From Bin80 sp965261255 (GTDB lineage: Bacteria > Bacteroidota > Rhodothermia > Rhodothermales > Bin80): a DNA stretch of 64,000 nt. Positions 18,010 to 28,407 of this stretch are shown here, piece by piece. How positions within the stretch are numbered: the stretch's first letter is position 1; the number at the start of each line of letters is the position of its first letter. The notes beneath the pieces are model-generated. The model had not been told where the DNA came from. It saw only the letters and a list, made by a program, of their open reading frames with translations, and made no database searches. The DNA lies in the NCBI GenBank assembly GCA_965261255.1, contig CBDHCQ010000004.1, positions 496,001-560,000 of the forward strand, given 5' to 3'. The translations under genes were made by a program, and so were the position numbers.

Positions 18010-20328
18010 TTATGTGTCAATAGGACGCCGTTTAAGGAAAAATACGCCTTCCCGCCCCGAAGTGACAACGATAGTGCCGCTCTTGAAGTATGGATAGTTA
18101 CTCCATGCTCCCAAAACAGGGGAATTATCATTCGGGCCATAGGGGACTGTATCAAAGTGGCCAACCTCAATCGGGTTCTCCGGGTCAGAAATATCTACCA
18201 GACGGAGGCCTTCGACATAGTTGGTCTGGTACATAATGTCGCCGTGGATATACAGGTTATGGTCAATCGCGCTCGAGGGGCCGAAATACTCTCCGGCCAG
18301 GACTGGATCCTCCAAGTCACTGATATCGAATATCAGCGTCCGCGTAGCATCTACCAGTTCGGAAGTCTCATCTCCCTCATCATTAAGATAGAAATAACGA
18401 TGGTCTTCGGTAAGCCATCCCTGGTGAGTATAGGCTACATTGGGATACTGTGCAATTGATAATGCAACAGGGTTGTCCTTGTCTGTTACATCTGCAATCG
18501 ACAGGGCATTTCCATTGGAACTGAGACAGATCTCACGGCCCTGGTAATCGCGATCAGGGCCGCCGTAGGTCACACACTGAGCGTCGTGTGTCGCCCCGGT
18601 GCCTCGTCCACCGGTCCGTGTGTCTGCGAAGCATCCCGCGAATGTCGGATTCACCGGATCCTGAATATTAATCATGTGCAGTGCACCGCCACAGGTCTCT
18701 CCGCCGGAATCATTTCCAACGGCATAGGCATACCCGGTATCTTCATTGATAACGATATTGTGGGAGCTGTAAACGCCTTTGTATATGGCGGTCTCGGTGA
18801 AGACCTGCGGTTCGGTTATATCTCTCAACTGTGTCAGGTCAAAGATCTGCATATGGTGTGCGCCAGCCCCATCGGCTACGATGAAAGCGTGATCCTTATA
18901 AACCTTGATATCACGCCACAGACTCTGATTGGCAGTTGCAGTTTTCGGCAGGTCTCCTAGATAGACCGGGTTATAGGGATCCGTCAGATCAATGAATGAC
19001 GTACCGTCGGTACGCCCCACCAATGCATACTCCCTCCCCGTTTGCGGGTCTTCCCATCCCCAAACATCACTAACCTGAATACCGCGCCGTGCCCCGATCT
19101 CCTCACGTGTCAAAAACGAAATCATGTCAACTTCTGCACACGGAAACATCCCGGCAGCACCGCTTTCGCATTCAGTCATTTCTCCAGTGATTGATGCAAT
19201 TTCACTGGCTGCGTTGAATAGTTTTTCGCCAACGCTGACGCCTCCATCTGCAATATGGAGTGGAAAAACAGCTCCTTCAAAATTGTCCTGCCCAGTGGCG
19301 CCAACCGCAACGATATTGTTGTCTGCGGCAAGACTTGCCCCAAATCCACTCCGGAACTGTAATACGTCCAGACTGAGTATCTCAGATACCTGCAGATCAG
19401 ACAGGTCTACATTGTAAACACCCCCGTTTCGTTCATTGAACAAGGTAGCGGAGATCCAAAGTTTGTCGTTAGATACCGCCAACGCTTCTCCGAAACGCTG
19501 GTCGTCTGTTGTATCGGGTGAAGCCAGGGTATGCATTTGTCCCCACATACCATCATCGTTTCTGGAAAAGAGGGCAACCGTTCCTCCACCGTGCCGCGGT
19601 GCACCGAGTGCCAGAAATTCTCCGGCAGATGCAACAGACCATGCAAACAGTGCACCACCGGTTCCGTTTTCCATTCCAATTTCTTCCACCTGTTGTTCGC
19701 CAGCGTCGTTGTAGGAGTACACGAACGCGCGACCTTCACCATCATTCCATCGGGGAGCACCAACAACAAGTTCGTCTCCGTGGATAGCAACTGATCGACC
19801 GTATCCATCTGTTTCGGATACGCTTTCTGAGGTCAATTCATCCGCCAGCTGCCATTTATCATTGTCGTTTTTGGCGTATAAATACGCTCCACCTGGTACG
19901 TCCCTGCCACCGGCAGCTCCAATGATCAAACGATCCTCCTTGAGGGCCAAGGCACTGCCGAACCGGGCATGTGAATGCGTGATCTTCTCAGAAAGAGACC
20001 ACGTACCATCATCCTCACGTGAATATATGTGGACCTCATCGGCAAGCGGGGCACCAATGACCAAAGTGGTATGGTCAGCTGCCAAGCTTTGTCCAAATCC
20101 AATGGCACGCTCTCCACCAGGTGTAAGTACTTGGGCTTGGGACCAGGTACCATCGTCTTCCATATTGTAGACGAAGACATTGCCCGGGAGTAGGAGTTGC
20201 CGTCCCTCCCCAACGATAATCTGCCCGTCATTAACTGTCACCGCAGCACCGTATTGGACGGCATATTGGGCATGGAGAGTTGTTGAGGTGCCGAAAAGCA
20301 CCGCAATCAGGGTTAGTGTGCGTTTCAT
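18010..20328 (-). CDS. Secreted beta-propeller protein, choice-of-anchor B family
   Basis: The 772-residue protein starts with a signal peptide (MKRTLTLIAVLFGTSTTLHAQ). The first half, about residues 25-350, is a propeller of FG-GAP-like repeats (ALKEDRLIIGAAGG, VAIHGDELVVGAPRWNDGEG). The second half, from about 430, is the LVIVD/choice-of-anchor B region with DVWGWEDPQTGREYALVG, SHNIVINEDTGYAYAVGN, and THQGWLTEDHRYFYLNDE. This two-part plan is known for proteins of unknown function exported to the surface of Bacteroidota and marine gammaproteobacteria. Histidine-rich spots such as SHNIV and THQGW are strongly conserved in the family and may bind metal (inference). It lacks a YPNPF-type T9SS tail; its C-terminus ends GREGVFFLKRR. 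Confidence 0.75.
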   Translation of the reverse strand: MKRTLTLIAVLFGTSTTLHAQYAVQYGAAVTVNDGQIIVGEGRQLLLPGNVFVYNMEDDGTWSQAQVLTPGGERAIGFGQSLAADHTTLVIGAPLADEVHIYSREDDGTWSLSEKITHSHARFGSALALKEDRLIIGAAGGRDVPGGAYLYAKNDNDKWQLADELTSESVSETDGYGRSVAIHGDELVVGAPRWNDGEGRAFVYSYNDAGEQQVEEIGMENGTGGALFAWSVASAGEFLALGAPRHGGGTVALFSRNDDGMWGQMHTLASPDTTDDQRFGEALAVSNDKLWISATLFNERNGGVYNVDLSDLQVSEILSLDVLQFRSGFGASLAADNNIVAVGATGQDNFEGAVFPLHIADGGVSVGEKLFNAASEIASITGEMTECESGAAGMFPCAEVDMISFLTREEIGARRGIQVSDVWGWEDPQTGREYALVGRTDGTSFIDLTDPYNPVYLGDLPKTATANQSLWRDIKVYKDHAFIVADGAGAHHMQIFDLTQLRDITEPQVFTETAIYKGVYSSHNIVINEDTGYAYAVGNDSGGETCGGALHMINIQDPVNPTFAGCFADTRTGGRGTGATHDAQCVTYGGPDRDYQGREICLSSNGNALSIADVTDKDNPVALSIAQYPNVAYTHQGWLTEDHRYFYLNDEGDETSELVDATRTLIFDISDLEDPVLAGEYFGPSSAIDHNLYIHGDIMYQTNYVEGLRLVDISDPENPIEVGHFDTVPYGPNDNSPVLGAWSNYPYFKSGTIVVTSGREGVFFLKRRPIDT

Positions 20329-20380
20329 GTGGGTTGAAATATTGTTCTGGAACTAAAGTACAAATTTTCGGAATGGGGAA

Positions 20381-22021
20381 CTATTCGCCGCTCAGCGCTT
20401 GATCAAGGAGCGAGCGGTCCCCGGTCATTTCCCAATAGATCAGCGACATGGGGATGATTCCCGAGGCGTTGAGGTCATCCATGAACTCACTGAGGACAAA
20501 GTCACCGTCACGTTGCCGGGCGTATTCTGCAATCAGACGCTCAACAACCAGCTTCCCGATCACGTAGCTGGTTCCGTAAGCAGGTTGTCTCAGGTAGAAT
20601 TGTTCTTCTCTCTGGATGGTGTTACCATCCGCAGGGAGGAGGTCCCAGGGAGTCCATTTCGAAGCGAATGCTGCGGCTTCATCCAGTGACATTTCGTGTC
20701 CATGCTGATACAATCCGCCCAGGCCACGAGCGGCCCGCTGTGCTAGGAGTATCCAGATGAGCTCGCGTGTGCGGGGTTTATCGTCGAAAAGCCCGGCGTG
20801 CATCATCATTTCTTCCATGCCCGTAGCTATGCCTTCGGCCCGGCTGTCGAAAGCGTTGTAAAGCAGTGGACCCTGACGAATCACACTTGAATGAGGTGAT
20901 TCCCGCAAGCGTGCCAGATCAATCCAGTGGTAGTCATGCGTTCTCATGACCAGGGGGTCGCGATAAGTGATCTCTGAAAAGAATCCGCGCAAGCCTTCAG
21001 AAGGTGTGAACGAGTTCACTCGAGCCCGCAGAGCCGGTTCCATGTACTCCTTGATGGGAAGAATCTCGCCTTCCTGAAGGAAAGCCATGTATTCATCTAC
21101 TGCAGCATTGAATTTGCGATCATACTCTTCTGGTGTCTGTATTTTTGTCAGTCGCGGAAGGTCTCGGTTCCGGTGTTCTTCAAGTCTTAGTGCCGCATGT
21201 GCACGATCAAGCTCCCGCTGCATAAGAAGTACTTCGTCTTCCCAACTGTATGGGAGCAGATGTACATAGCGGAGGTTCCACGTATAGTTCTCTTTCCCGA
21301 CACCACTGAGGGCGGTTTTGGAGTCTGATCGCTCAGCGATCCAGTCAGCAAAATCCTCCGAAGCATTCCGTGCACCAAGCGCTGCTGTAGCCAGGTCTGG
21401 ATGCGAGTCCTGTACGCTCTCAGCCAACGCTTCCAAGGCACTGCTCTGCGATCGGATACTGCGTTCACCTGTTCGCCAGAGGTCATGAGCTTCGCCGGTA
21501 AGGTTGATTTTTGCCTGCTCAAATACCTGTGCAGCCTGTCTAAGGCGTACAGCCAGGTCAGCCGCATCATCATTGCTCAGGGGCTGCGTGTACTTGGGTA
21601 GTTCAATGGCCCCGTGAATATTGGGGGCCTCTCGTTCGGGCACATCTGTTGGTGATGGGTAATACCATACGTAAAAGGCAGGATCCCGTCGCCATGGTTG
21701 TTTGACGCGATGCGCGAAATCAAGACCATTTATTTCTATCCACACCAGGTACCAATCAATCTGTTCGGACACTGGCCAGCCGGTGGTATCGGCATTCTCC
21801 AGCTGTATTCTCCAACTTTCAAGTGCTTCATACTGTTGCGCCATAGCCTCGAACGAGTAATCCGGGATGCCATTGATGACGTTCGGTGCAGCAAATTCAC
21901 GCCAATCCATAAAAAATCTCGCAAGATCCTCGTGCGATTCAATCGTAGATTCGGGTTGCGGGTCTGGTGGCTGGGTGCAGCCGCAAATTATCAGTACCAG
22001 AATGAGTGCCTGCCAACGCAT
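20381..22021 (-). CDS. DUF885 family lipoprotein
   Basis: About 546 residues from the ATG at 22021, starting MRWQALILVLIICGC, a lipobox, so the protein is probably tethered in the envelope. The C-terminal half fits DUF885: AEGIATGMEEMMMHAG, LAQRAARGLGGLYQHG.EMSLDEA, and YLRQPAYGTSYVIGK near the end. Many DUF885 proteins have an HE..PGHH zinc-peptidase-like motif just before the AEG/EGW segment; here the matching place reads LARLRESPHSS, so the metal site looks degenerate. A peptidase role is therefore doubtful. It is transcribed divergently from MutS2, with about 70 bases between the two starts that must hold both promoters. Confidence 0.7.
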   Translation of the reverse strand: MRWQALILVLIICGCTQPPDPQPESTIESHEDLARFFMDWREFAAPNVINGIPDYSFEAMAQQYEALESWRIQLENADTTGWPVSEQIDWYLVWIEINGLDFAHRVKQPWRRDPAFYVWYYPSPTDVPEREAPNIHGAIELPKYTQPLSNDDAADLAVRLRQAAQVFEQAKINLTGEAHDLWRTGERSIRSQSSALEALAESVQDSHPDLATAALGARNASEDFADWIAERSDSKTALSGVGKENYTWNLRYVHLLPYSWEDEVLLMQRELDRAHAALRLEEHRNRDLPRLTKIQTPEEYDRKFNAAVDEYMAFLQEGEILPIKEYMEPALRARVNSFTPSEGLRGFFSEITYRDPLVMRTHDYHWIDLARLRESPHSSVIRQGPLLYNAFDSRAEGIATGMEEMMMHAGLFDDKPRTRELIWILLAQRAARGLGGLYQHGHEMSLDEAAAFASKWTPWDLLPADGNTIQREEQFYLRQPAYGTSYVIGKLVVERLIAEYARQRDGDFVLSEFMDDLNASGIIPMSLIYWEMTGDRSLLDQALSGE

Positions 22022-22090
22022 GAGATCCTGTGGAGTACAGATGCGGACAAATAAGGTAAACACTACGACATTGAATATTTGACTAAACGA

Positions 22091-24226
22091 ATGTTGTCGG
22101 ATAGCGCTGCAGAAAAATTAGGTTTTGGTACAGTGCGCAAGGCGCTCACGGAGGCCTTGGTAAGTTCTCTGGGCGCGGAAAAACTCGCCTTGTTGCGTCC
22201 GGTAGCTGATCCAGGTGTACGCAAGATGGCCCTTGCTCAGACGGATGCATTGCAACGCGTTGTGTTGCGTGGAGACCCTATTCCCCTGGAGGATTTTTTT
22301 GATGTTCGTCAATACCTAGCGCAGGCAAGACCGGGTGGCGCTATGCTCAATCCGGCATCGTTGGATAAAGTGCGGAGGACCTGCCGTGCCAGTCGATTAA
22401 TTCACGCCTGTTTCCGAAAAGAAGGCTATGGAACGTTGGCCAGGGTGGTGTCCCCGATTTCTGTCCTGCGGGAATTAGAGCAGAGTATTGCGCAGGCAGT
22501 TGATCCTAACGGGACGGTGCGTGAATCTGCGTCCGGTGAATTACGTCGAATCCGGCGCAGATTACGCCAGCGTCGACAGGCCCTGAGGGAGAAGCTCAGA
22601 ATCTTGCTGGGCGAGGCGGTGCGGCAGGGATATGCTGCAGAATCACAGCTGACAGTGCGGGCCGGTCGCATGGTGATTCCGCTGCGTGCAGAGGCCAAGC
22701 GGAAAATGCGTGGTTTTGTGCACGATAGTTCGGCAACGGGGCAAACGGTTTATCTCGAACCCGCCGTGTGCCTTGATATGGGGAACGAAGTTCGGATACT
22801 GGAAGCTCAGGAGCAACGCGAGATAGAGCGTATCCTGCGCGAGGTGACCGGGCATGTCAGGGAGGAAATTGATGCTATTGAATGTAATCTTGATATTCTC
22901 GGTACCATTGACCTGCTGCATGCGAAGGCAATGCTCAGTGTAAGATTGGGAGGCGTTGTACCAAAGTTGTCGGACGCACCCACGCTGGATATCCGGGACG
23001 GCAAGAATCCAGCACTGTGCTTGGGGGGGAAAGCCAAAGCGATTATCCCGCTGACGCTATCAATTGGTGGAGAAGTACGAACACTGGTAATCACCGGCCC
23101 GAATGCGGGAGGCAAGACGGTGGCCATGAAAACGTGCGGGCTAATGCTCGTTATGCTGGGTTGTGGCATTCCCATTCCTGTGCATCCTGAGTCGGTGTTC
23201 GGATGTTTCAAGCGAATCCTTGTTGAGATCGGTGACGAGCAGTCAATTGAGCAGGACCTCTCAACTTTCAGCGCACGAATTACGGGATTGCAGAAAATGT
23301 GCAATGAAGCTGCCAGAGGCACCCTACTACTGGTTGACGAGATTGGAACCGGTACAGATCCTGCTGAAGGCGCGGCACTTGCTCAAGCTGTACTGGAGCA
23401 TTTTACGGATTCGGGTGCATTGACTGTTGTAACTACGCATCATGGCACACTGAAGGCGTACGCGCATGAGAGTGCTGGTATCGTCAATGGATCTATGGAT
23501 TTTGATGAGCGCACGCTGCAACCGACGTTTCTTTTCCGGCAGGGGCTCCCTGGATCATCCTATGCTTTCCGCATTGCTGATCGAATGGATTTTAACTCTG
23601 GTGTGCTGGCGCGTGCCCGGCAGATTATGGGAAAGCCGGGGGTTAGGCTTGAGTCCCTTATTGCGAGCTATCATGAGCTCAACGCAAAGCTTGAGGCGCG
23701 GCTAATTGTACCGATGGTTGAGCAAGAGATCGCGGATCAGCGCGCCTCCCCAAAATCAGGTCGCAAGGTGCACAGGAAGCCCGGTAAAGCAGCACCATTG
23801 CCTGATTCAAAGTTTGTTGTGGGACAACAAGTCGCAATTGACGAAGGGAACACTCCCTGCGAAATCATCTCCGTTGAGGAACGCTATGCGTTGGTATCGG
23901 CAGGCAACATGCGTATGAGGGTTGCGCTGGATAGAATCCGTCCCATCCATGCGCGCAAGCTTCACAAGAAGGGTAGTGTAAAAATGGATCAGCTCAAAGC
24001 ACGTATTGATGTCCGTGGGCTTCGTGTGCGCGAAGCGCTTGCAGAGGTGGAAAAGCTTGTGGATCAGGGAATGAGTGCAAACCTTCCGTCAGTCGAAATC
24101 GTCCATGGGGTCGGCACAGGTGCACTGCGCAGTGCAATTCACGGGTACCTGCAAGCGGCCGATGCAGTCAAGGAGTTTGAGTGTATGGATGTGAATCCGG
24201 GCGTGACGAATGTCAGGATTACCTAG
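22091..24226 (+). CDS. mutS2: Endonuclease MutS2
   Basis: About 711 residues. The N-terminal clamp/lever region is followed by the MutS-type ATPase: Walker A GPNAGGKT near residue 336, LSTFSARI, Walker B LLLVDEIGTGTDP near 412, and VVTTHHGTLK. A C-terminal Smr nuclease domain begins near 637 (ARIDVRGLRVREAL, IVHGVGTGALR). MutS2 limits homologous recombination by cutting branched DNA and, in some bacteria, acts on collided ribosomes. The protein is somewhat shorter than usual because the coiled-coil between ATPase and Smr domains is brief. The Smr motif reads DVRG where many have DLHG. The ATG at 22091 is chosen; a TTG at 22079 is also in frame. Confidence 0.93.
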   Translation: MLSDSAAEKLGFGTVRKALTEALVSSLGAEKLALLRPVADPGVRKMALAQTDALQRVVLRGDPIPLEDFFDVRQYLAQARPGGAMLNPASLDKVRRTCRASRLIHACFRKEGYGTLARVVSPISVLRELEQSIAQAVDPNGTVRESASGELRRIRRRLRQRRQALREKLRILLGEAVRQGYAAESQLTVRAGRMVIPLRAEAKRKMRGFVHDSSATGQTVYLEPAVCLDMGNEVRILEAQEQREIERILREVTGHVREEIDAIECNLDILGTIDLLHAKAMLSVRLGGVVPKLSDAPTLDIRDGKNPALCLGGKAKAIIPLTLSIGGEVRTLVITGPNAGGKTVAMKTCGLMLVMLGCGIPIPVHPESVFGCFKRILVEIGDEQSIEQDLSTFSARITGLQKMCNEAARGTLLLVDEIGTGTDPAEGAALAQAVLEHFTDSGALTVVTTHHGTLKAYAHESAGIVNGSMDFDERTLQPTFLFRQGLPGSSYAFRIADRMDFNSGVLARARQIMGKPGVRLESLIASYHELNAKLEARLIVPMVEQEIADQRASPKSGRKVHRKPGKAAPLPDSKFVVGQQVAIDEGNTPCEIISVEERYALVSAGNMRMRVALDRIRPIHARKLHKKGSVKMDQLKARIDVRGLRVREALAEVEKLVDQGMSANLPSVEIVHGVGTGALRSAIHGYLQAADAVKEFECMDVNPGVTNVRIT

Positions 24227-24426
24227 GACTTTGGTCGCCAAAGTGTTTCTCGGTAGTGAATCCCTGAATCTTAGTAAGGAGGAATCGTCTAGCGTCATTA
24301 AGCTTGACCGCGAAGAATTAATGAATATCGCCAGGGATCTCCTATAACAACTTCGCAGGGGGGCAGGGTAACAGAAATCCGCTGTCTCGTCGCTTCCAAG
24401 GCGGGGAGGAACGAAAACAGCATTAT

Positions 24427-26511
24427 TCAGGCAAGTCCGCTTCGTTTACGAATAACCCATTCTGCACCAAGTAGTAGAACCAGCAAACCGAGCATCCAGG
24501 GGGTGTGTGATAAGTTAAATTCGCGTACCTGAACAAGTGCGGACGCGGCGAACAGACTGTCAGATGCGAGCGCATTGGGTAATTCGGTCAGTGCGGCATC
24601 GGTAAAGAATTGTCCGCCGGATCGGTAAGCAATTTGCCGCATAAGCGCACCGTCGCTTCTTGTGACACGCTGTTCCAAACCAAGTGAACCAACCGTAAAG
24701 GTTCCGTTGTCTGTTCCCAGAGACGCATTCATCCGCATAGCCTGAGCAGCATAAGTATATATGCCCTCGGGTAAAGCTTCAATCCTTAGGTCAAACAATC
24801 CACTACCACGGTTAGCCATCGTGTAGGGGTATTGTGCACCGTCAGGTGCTGTTAACTCAAGGGTGACAACGGCATCCGGGACCGGATTGAGACTTTCGTC
24901 ATAGACCTGACCGGAGAAATCTATGGGTTCGCTTCCATCAAAGGTTACCGCAGCAGGCGCTACACGTACCATTCGGTCATCTTCGGGTGTGGTGAGCCAT
25001 TGCATTAGGTTTTCGACAAGGTCCGGCCAGATGCGAGGTACATCTGTCGGATCGTCAGCAAGGTTAAGCCATCTCCAAGTACCGCTTCCAAGTACTGCAG
25101 CTGTTCGATATCCGGCTCGACTGCGTATGATCAGCAGGGGCTCCCCAAGATTGATTCCTCGTATATGCGCCTGTGCCAGGACACGGGCGTCTGGTGCAAC
25201 CTCCCAATGTCCAGTAGTCGCAGTCAAAGGGGGGAGACTCTCCCATAGCACCTCCGGAAAGCTCAGCAGTGGATCCCGAAAGCCAGTTTCGGTTGGTCTA
25301 AGCGAGGCTTCATCATACATCATGAATCCCTCAGCGGGCAGGGCAGGTAACACGCTTGCAAATGCGCGTCTCAGACGCACCAAGTCGGTTTGACGAGTTA
25401 ACAAAAAGAGTAAAGGAGTACCAGATTCCGCGGCACGAACTACGGCATTCAGTGAAGCCTCGTCAACTTCGTTTCCCGGGAAGCCAACCAGAACAATGGC
25501 ATCGTATTCATCCAGTGAGTCGGGCAGGGGCCCTTCATAGAACCGTCCTGCTTCCATTTGGACAAAGCTGTCAATATTGCGCCCCTCGCTTCTGGCCAGA
25601 ATGTTTCGCACCGCGATGAGATCCGGGTGGGGTGCAGCGGCAATGAGGCATATTTTCTGGCTCTTTCTTAGGACACGGACGGTGAACACCGAGCGATTGT
25701 TTTCTACGGAGGCTTCATTCTCCAGCGCAGTTGTCATTACCGTATACTGGAAGAGTCCTTCTTTTTGTGGAACGAAGCTCAGGGATGCGGTAGATTCACC
25801 TTCGGGCAGGATTAATGTTTGGGTTGAGAGCAAGGAGTCCTCGGTGTAAAGGCTAGTCGTCGTGGTTTCATCCTGATAGCCTCGCAGCAGTAAGCTCACA
25901 TCAACAGGTACAGCCTGGCCGACGTAGGCAATCTCGTTTGTCGTTGTGCGGGCGATCATCAAATCCTGCTGTTGGGTAGTATCGCCTACGACGAGGGTAT
26001 GGATAGGAATGTTGTAATCGGCCGCCGCGTAGAGAGGGCTAATCCCCGTGTTGTGTTGACCATCGGAAATGAGCAGTACACTGCCCAGATTCTCGCTACG
26101 CAGAAGTGTCTGAGTGCTCCTCAAAGCCCCGGAAATATTTGTACGGGGGGCAGCGTTCGTAGCAGCTCCAAGGTCAGCAAGGGGGTACAGATCTCCCCCG
26201 AATCCAAAGAACCGCACTTCCCCATCAATAGCCGGGATCGACTCCAGCAGTGCGTGGCGAGACATGCTCTGACTTTCATCAATAAGAACAGCTAATAGTG
26301 GTGGATTCGCTTGTCTAAGCGTGCGATGGAGGATTGGCTCAAACAGCAGAAAGAGAAGTAGAGTGAGGGCGGCTCCGCGGAGTCCAGGAAGGATCCATCG
26401 ATTCACTCCCGATAGCTTTGGTTCGGTGCGACGGTAGGAAAACCAGGTGAGCAGGCCGGCCAGAGCTAACAGGAAGATAAGTGGCCACGAATAGGCCTCA
26501 AATTGGAGCAT
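24427..26511 (-). CDS. Integral membrane protein with VWA-like domain
   Basis: The 694-residue protein has two N-terminal membrane helices (about residues 7-25 and 43-62), a large extracytoplasmic part and one C-terminal helix (HTPWMLGLLVLLLGAEWV). After the second helix comes a degenerate VWA-like region: VLIDESQSM near 78 and SVLLISDGQHNTG near 143. It resembles BatA/BatB-like and glutamine-amidotransferase-like VWA proteins of Bacteroidota. The centre holds a DUF4159/GATase-like segment (YDAIVLVGFPGNEV). Role unknown; the family is linked to stress tolerance or to protein complexes of the periplasm. It lies convergent to MutS2, with 200 bases between the stops in which I see no clear terminator. 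Confidence 0.7.
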   Translation of the reverse strand: MLQFEAYSWPLIFLLALAGLLTWFSYRRTEPKLSGVNRWILPGLRGAALTLLLFLLFEPILHRTLRQANPPLLAVLIDESQSMSRHALLESIPAIDGEVRFFGFGGDLYPLADLGAATNAAPRTNISGALRSTQTLLRSENLGSVLLISDGQHNTGISPLYAAADYNIPIHTLVVGDTTQQQDLMIARTTTNEIAYVGQAVPVDVSLLLRGYQDETTTTSLYTEDSLLSTQTLILPEGESTASLSFVPQKEGLFQYTVMTTALENEASVENNRSVFTVRVLRKSQKICLIAAAPHPDLIAVRNILARSEGRNIDSFVQMEAGRFYEGPLPDSLDEYDAIVLVGFPGNEVDEASLNAVVRAAESGTPLLFLLTRQTDLVRLRRAFASVLPALPAEGFMMYDEASLRPTETGFRDPLLSFPEVLWESLPPLTATTGHWEVAPDARVLAQAHIRGINLGEPLLIIRSRAGYRTAAVLGSGTWRWLNLADDPTDVPRIWPDLVENLMQWLTTPEDDRMVRVAPAAVTFDGSEPIDFSGQVYDESLNPVPDAVVTLELTAPDGAQYPYTMANRGSGLFDLRIEALPEGIYTYAAQAMRMNASLGTDNGTFTVGSLGLEQRVTRSDGALMRQIAYRSGGQFFTDAALTELPNALASDSLFAASALVQVREFNLSHTPWMLGLLVLLLGAEWVIRKRSGLA

Positions 26512-26663
26512 CTGCTGATCAACGGTATGCCTTACTCAGGCGGATAATCCGTTTTTACGGGTAATGTACTTAGGATAAGTGCCTGCATGATACTTGCATT
26601 GCAAAAGGGATACAGGCAGATTTGCCTTGCGTGATCAGCGGCGCAAACGAGAGCTTATAGGGC

Positions 26664-28361
26664 TTAATGGTGCAGACGTGTAATCATGCCGGACTGTACT
26701 CTCCCATCAACCTCCAAAGAGTACGCGTAGATGCCAGGAGGCAAATGGGTGCCGTCAAAGGCTATGGGCATACTCCCCGTACTGATTGGCCCTTCATAAA
26801 CGGTGGCGACCTCGCGCCCCAATACATCGAATATTGCAAGCCGGGCATGCAATACAGGCTCGGATGCTTCGATCGAGAAATGAGCAGTGCTCTGGAACGG
26901 GTTGGGGTAAGGGGGATGCACAGTCAGGTTGCCGGGCAAAGGTGCAGTTTGATCTGATCGATTGAGCGCGATTGCAACCATGATCGCCGCATCGGCATCC
27001 ACAATGCCCCAGCCGAAATCATTATTGGGGTTGCTGGACCGGCTGGCTGTTGAGGTTAAGGCATGCCAAACCTCTCTTGGTCCCAGCTCCGGGTTTACTT
27101 GGAGGATCTGTGTCACGATGCCGGCAATCATTGGCGCAGAAAATGATGTACCGTTTGATGTTCCATATCCGCCACTATATCCTACGACCACGGCTGCGCC
27201 CTGTGCAGAAACGTCGGGCTTTACGCGACCATCAGCCGTTGGGCCACGGCTGCTGAAGTTTACTACATTCCCGAAGGAATTTACGGCCCCTACGCTTATC
27301 ACTGAATCACCATCCGCGGGTGTACCAAGTGTCGACATACGTGGCCCCGAATTGCCTGCACTAGTTACAGTGATCACACCGCGCTGCGCAGCCCAGTCAA
27401 AAGCGATTGTGGTGAGCCCGGTATCGCCATCCAGGTCACTCGTTGTATAGCTGTGTTGGCCGGTATCAAAATCAAAGTATCCCAATGATGAAGTCATGAC
27501 ATCTACGCCCTCCGACTCCATCCACTCCACAGCTGCCACAAAATTATCTTCCTCAATGTTCCGTTCATATGGAGCGCATTCCGTTTTTGCGGCATATATC
27601 GTTGCACCGTAACCAGGGCCAATAAGCTCACCCGCATGAAATCCTACTGCTACGGAGGCAACACTCATGCCGTGGGTGTTCGTGCCATTGCAAGGCCAGT
27701 CGGGATCGCGCTCGGAAAAATCCCGTGCCTCAATCAGGCGCCCGGAATCACGGATATGGCTCAGTGAAGAGTGACTGAAGGGTCTTTCATCAGTTGGAGA
27801 AAAATTAGTGTCCAAAAACCCCAAGATTACTCCCTGACCATTTATGTTTCGCTCGATAGGCGGGATAGCATTCACGATATCCAGTTGGCCACAGGAGTTT
27901 CCGTAAACGGCTGAAGGGCATTGAGATGAGGTTCGCTTGGCAATCACGGTAGAAACAGGGGTGTTCGGCAGCACAGATGGCCTCAGATGCGCTACGGGGC
28001 GTACATCGCGCACGTAGGGTAGGGCAGCTACCTGGTTGATTTGCTCTGGGCTCAGCCACGCAGTGACAGCATTAAGCCAACGGCTACGCTGAGCAACGGT
28101 AACCCCCATTATTGCGAGGTCTGCCTCGTAGGCCTGAGAAATCGGAGCGTCCTGGCGGGCAAACTTGGTAGTCAGATGGGGCTCTCCCCGAAGAGCGCGT
28201 CGTGTTACAGCGGCTTCAGTAAGATATTCAGACTCAACGAGGGTATGCTTGCTAGCTGCATCCAACTTGTCGGTCAGAAATATCCAGTATTTAGTTTTTT
28301 CCTGGGCGGTTGCAACATGAACCGACGAAAGCAGGATTAGGGTTAGTGCAACCTTGCGCAT
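26664..28361 (-). CDS. Secreted subtilisin-like (S8) serine protease with T9SS tail
   Basis: The 565-residue protein begins with a signal peptide (MRKVALTLILLSSVHVATAQ), then an inhibitor-like propeptide to about 130 with YVRDVRPV typical of S8 prodomains. The catalytic triad is D184 (GFLDT), H230 (NTHGMSVAS) and S406 (GTSFSAP), with oxyanion N337 (SAGNSG). The last 80 residues form a T9SS C-terminal domain (PPYPNPF, IFDVLGREVATVYEGP, GIYAYSLE), so it is exported through the type IX system and cut or anchored at the surface. It should degrade extracellular protein. A cytidine deaminase gene precedes it by 46 bases on the same strand. Confidence 0.92.
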   Translation of the reverse strand: MRKVALTLILLSSVHVATAQEKTKYWIFLTDKLDAASKHTLVESEYLTEAAVTRRALRGEPHLTTKFARQDAPISQAYEADLAIMGVTVAQRSRWLNAVTAWLSPEQINQVAALPYVRDVRPVAHLRPSVLPNTPVSTVIAKRTSSQCPSAVYGNSCGQLDIVNAIPPIERNINGQGVILGFLDTNFSPTDERPFSHSSLSHIRDSGRLIEARDFSERDPDWPCNGTNTHGMSVASVAVGFHAGELIGPGYGATIYAAKTECAPYERNIEEDNFVAAVEWMESEGVDVMTSSLGYFDFDTGQHSYTTSDLDGDTGLTTIAFDWAAQRGVITVTSAGNSGPRMSTLGTPADGDSVISVGAVNSFGNVVNFSSRGPTADGRVKPDVSAQGAAVVVGYSGGYGTSNGTSFSAPMIAGIVTQILQVNPELGPREVWHALTSTASRSSNPNNDFGWGIVDADAAIMVAIALNRSDQTAPLPGNLTVHPPYPNPFQSTAHFSIEASEPVLHARLAIFDVLGREVATVYEGPISTGSMPIAFDGTHLPPGIYAYSLEVDGRVQSGMITRLHH

Positions 28362-28407
28362 AGAATTGAAGCTGATGGTGGCGGATAGTATCAGGACTCA
28401 TCCCGGC

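Noticed and set aside
24227..24426. Possible terminator between MutS2 and the VWA-like gene
   Set aside because: Searched for a hairpin with a T-tract on either strand and found none convincing.
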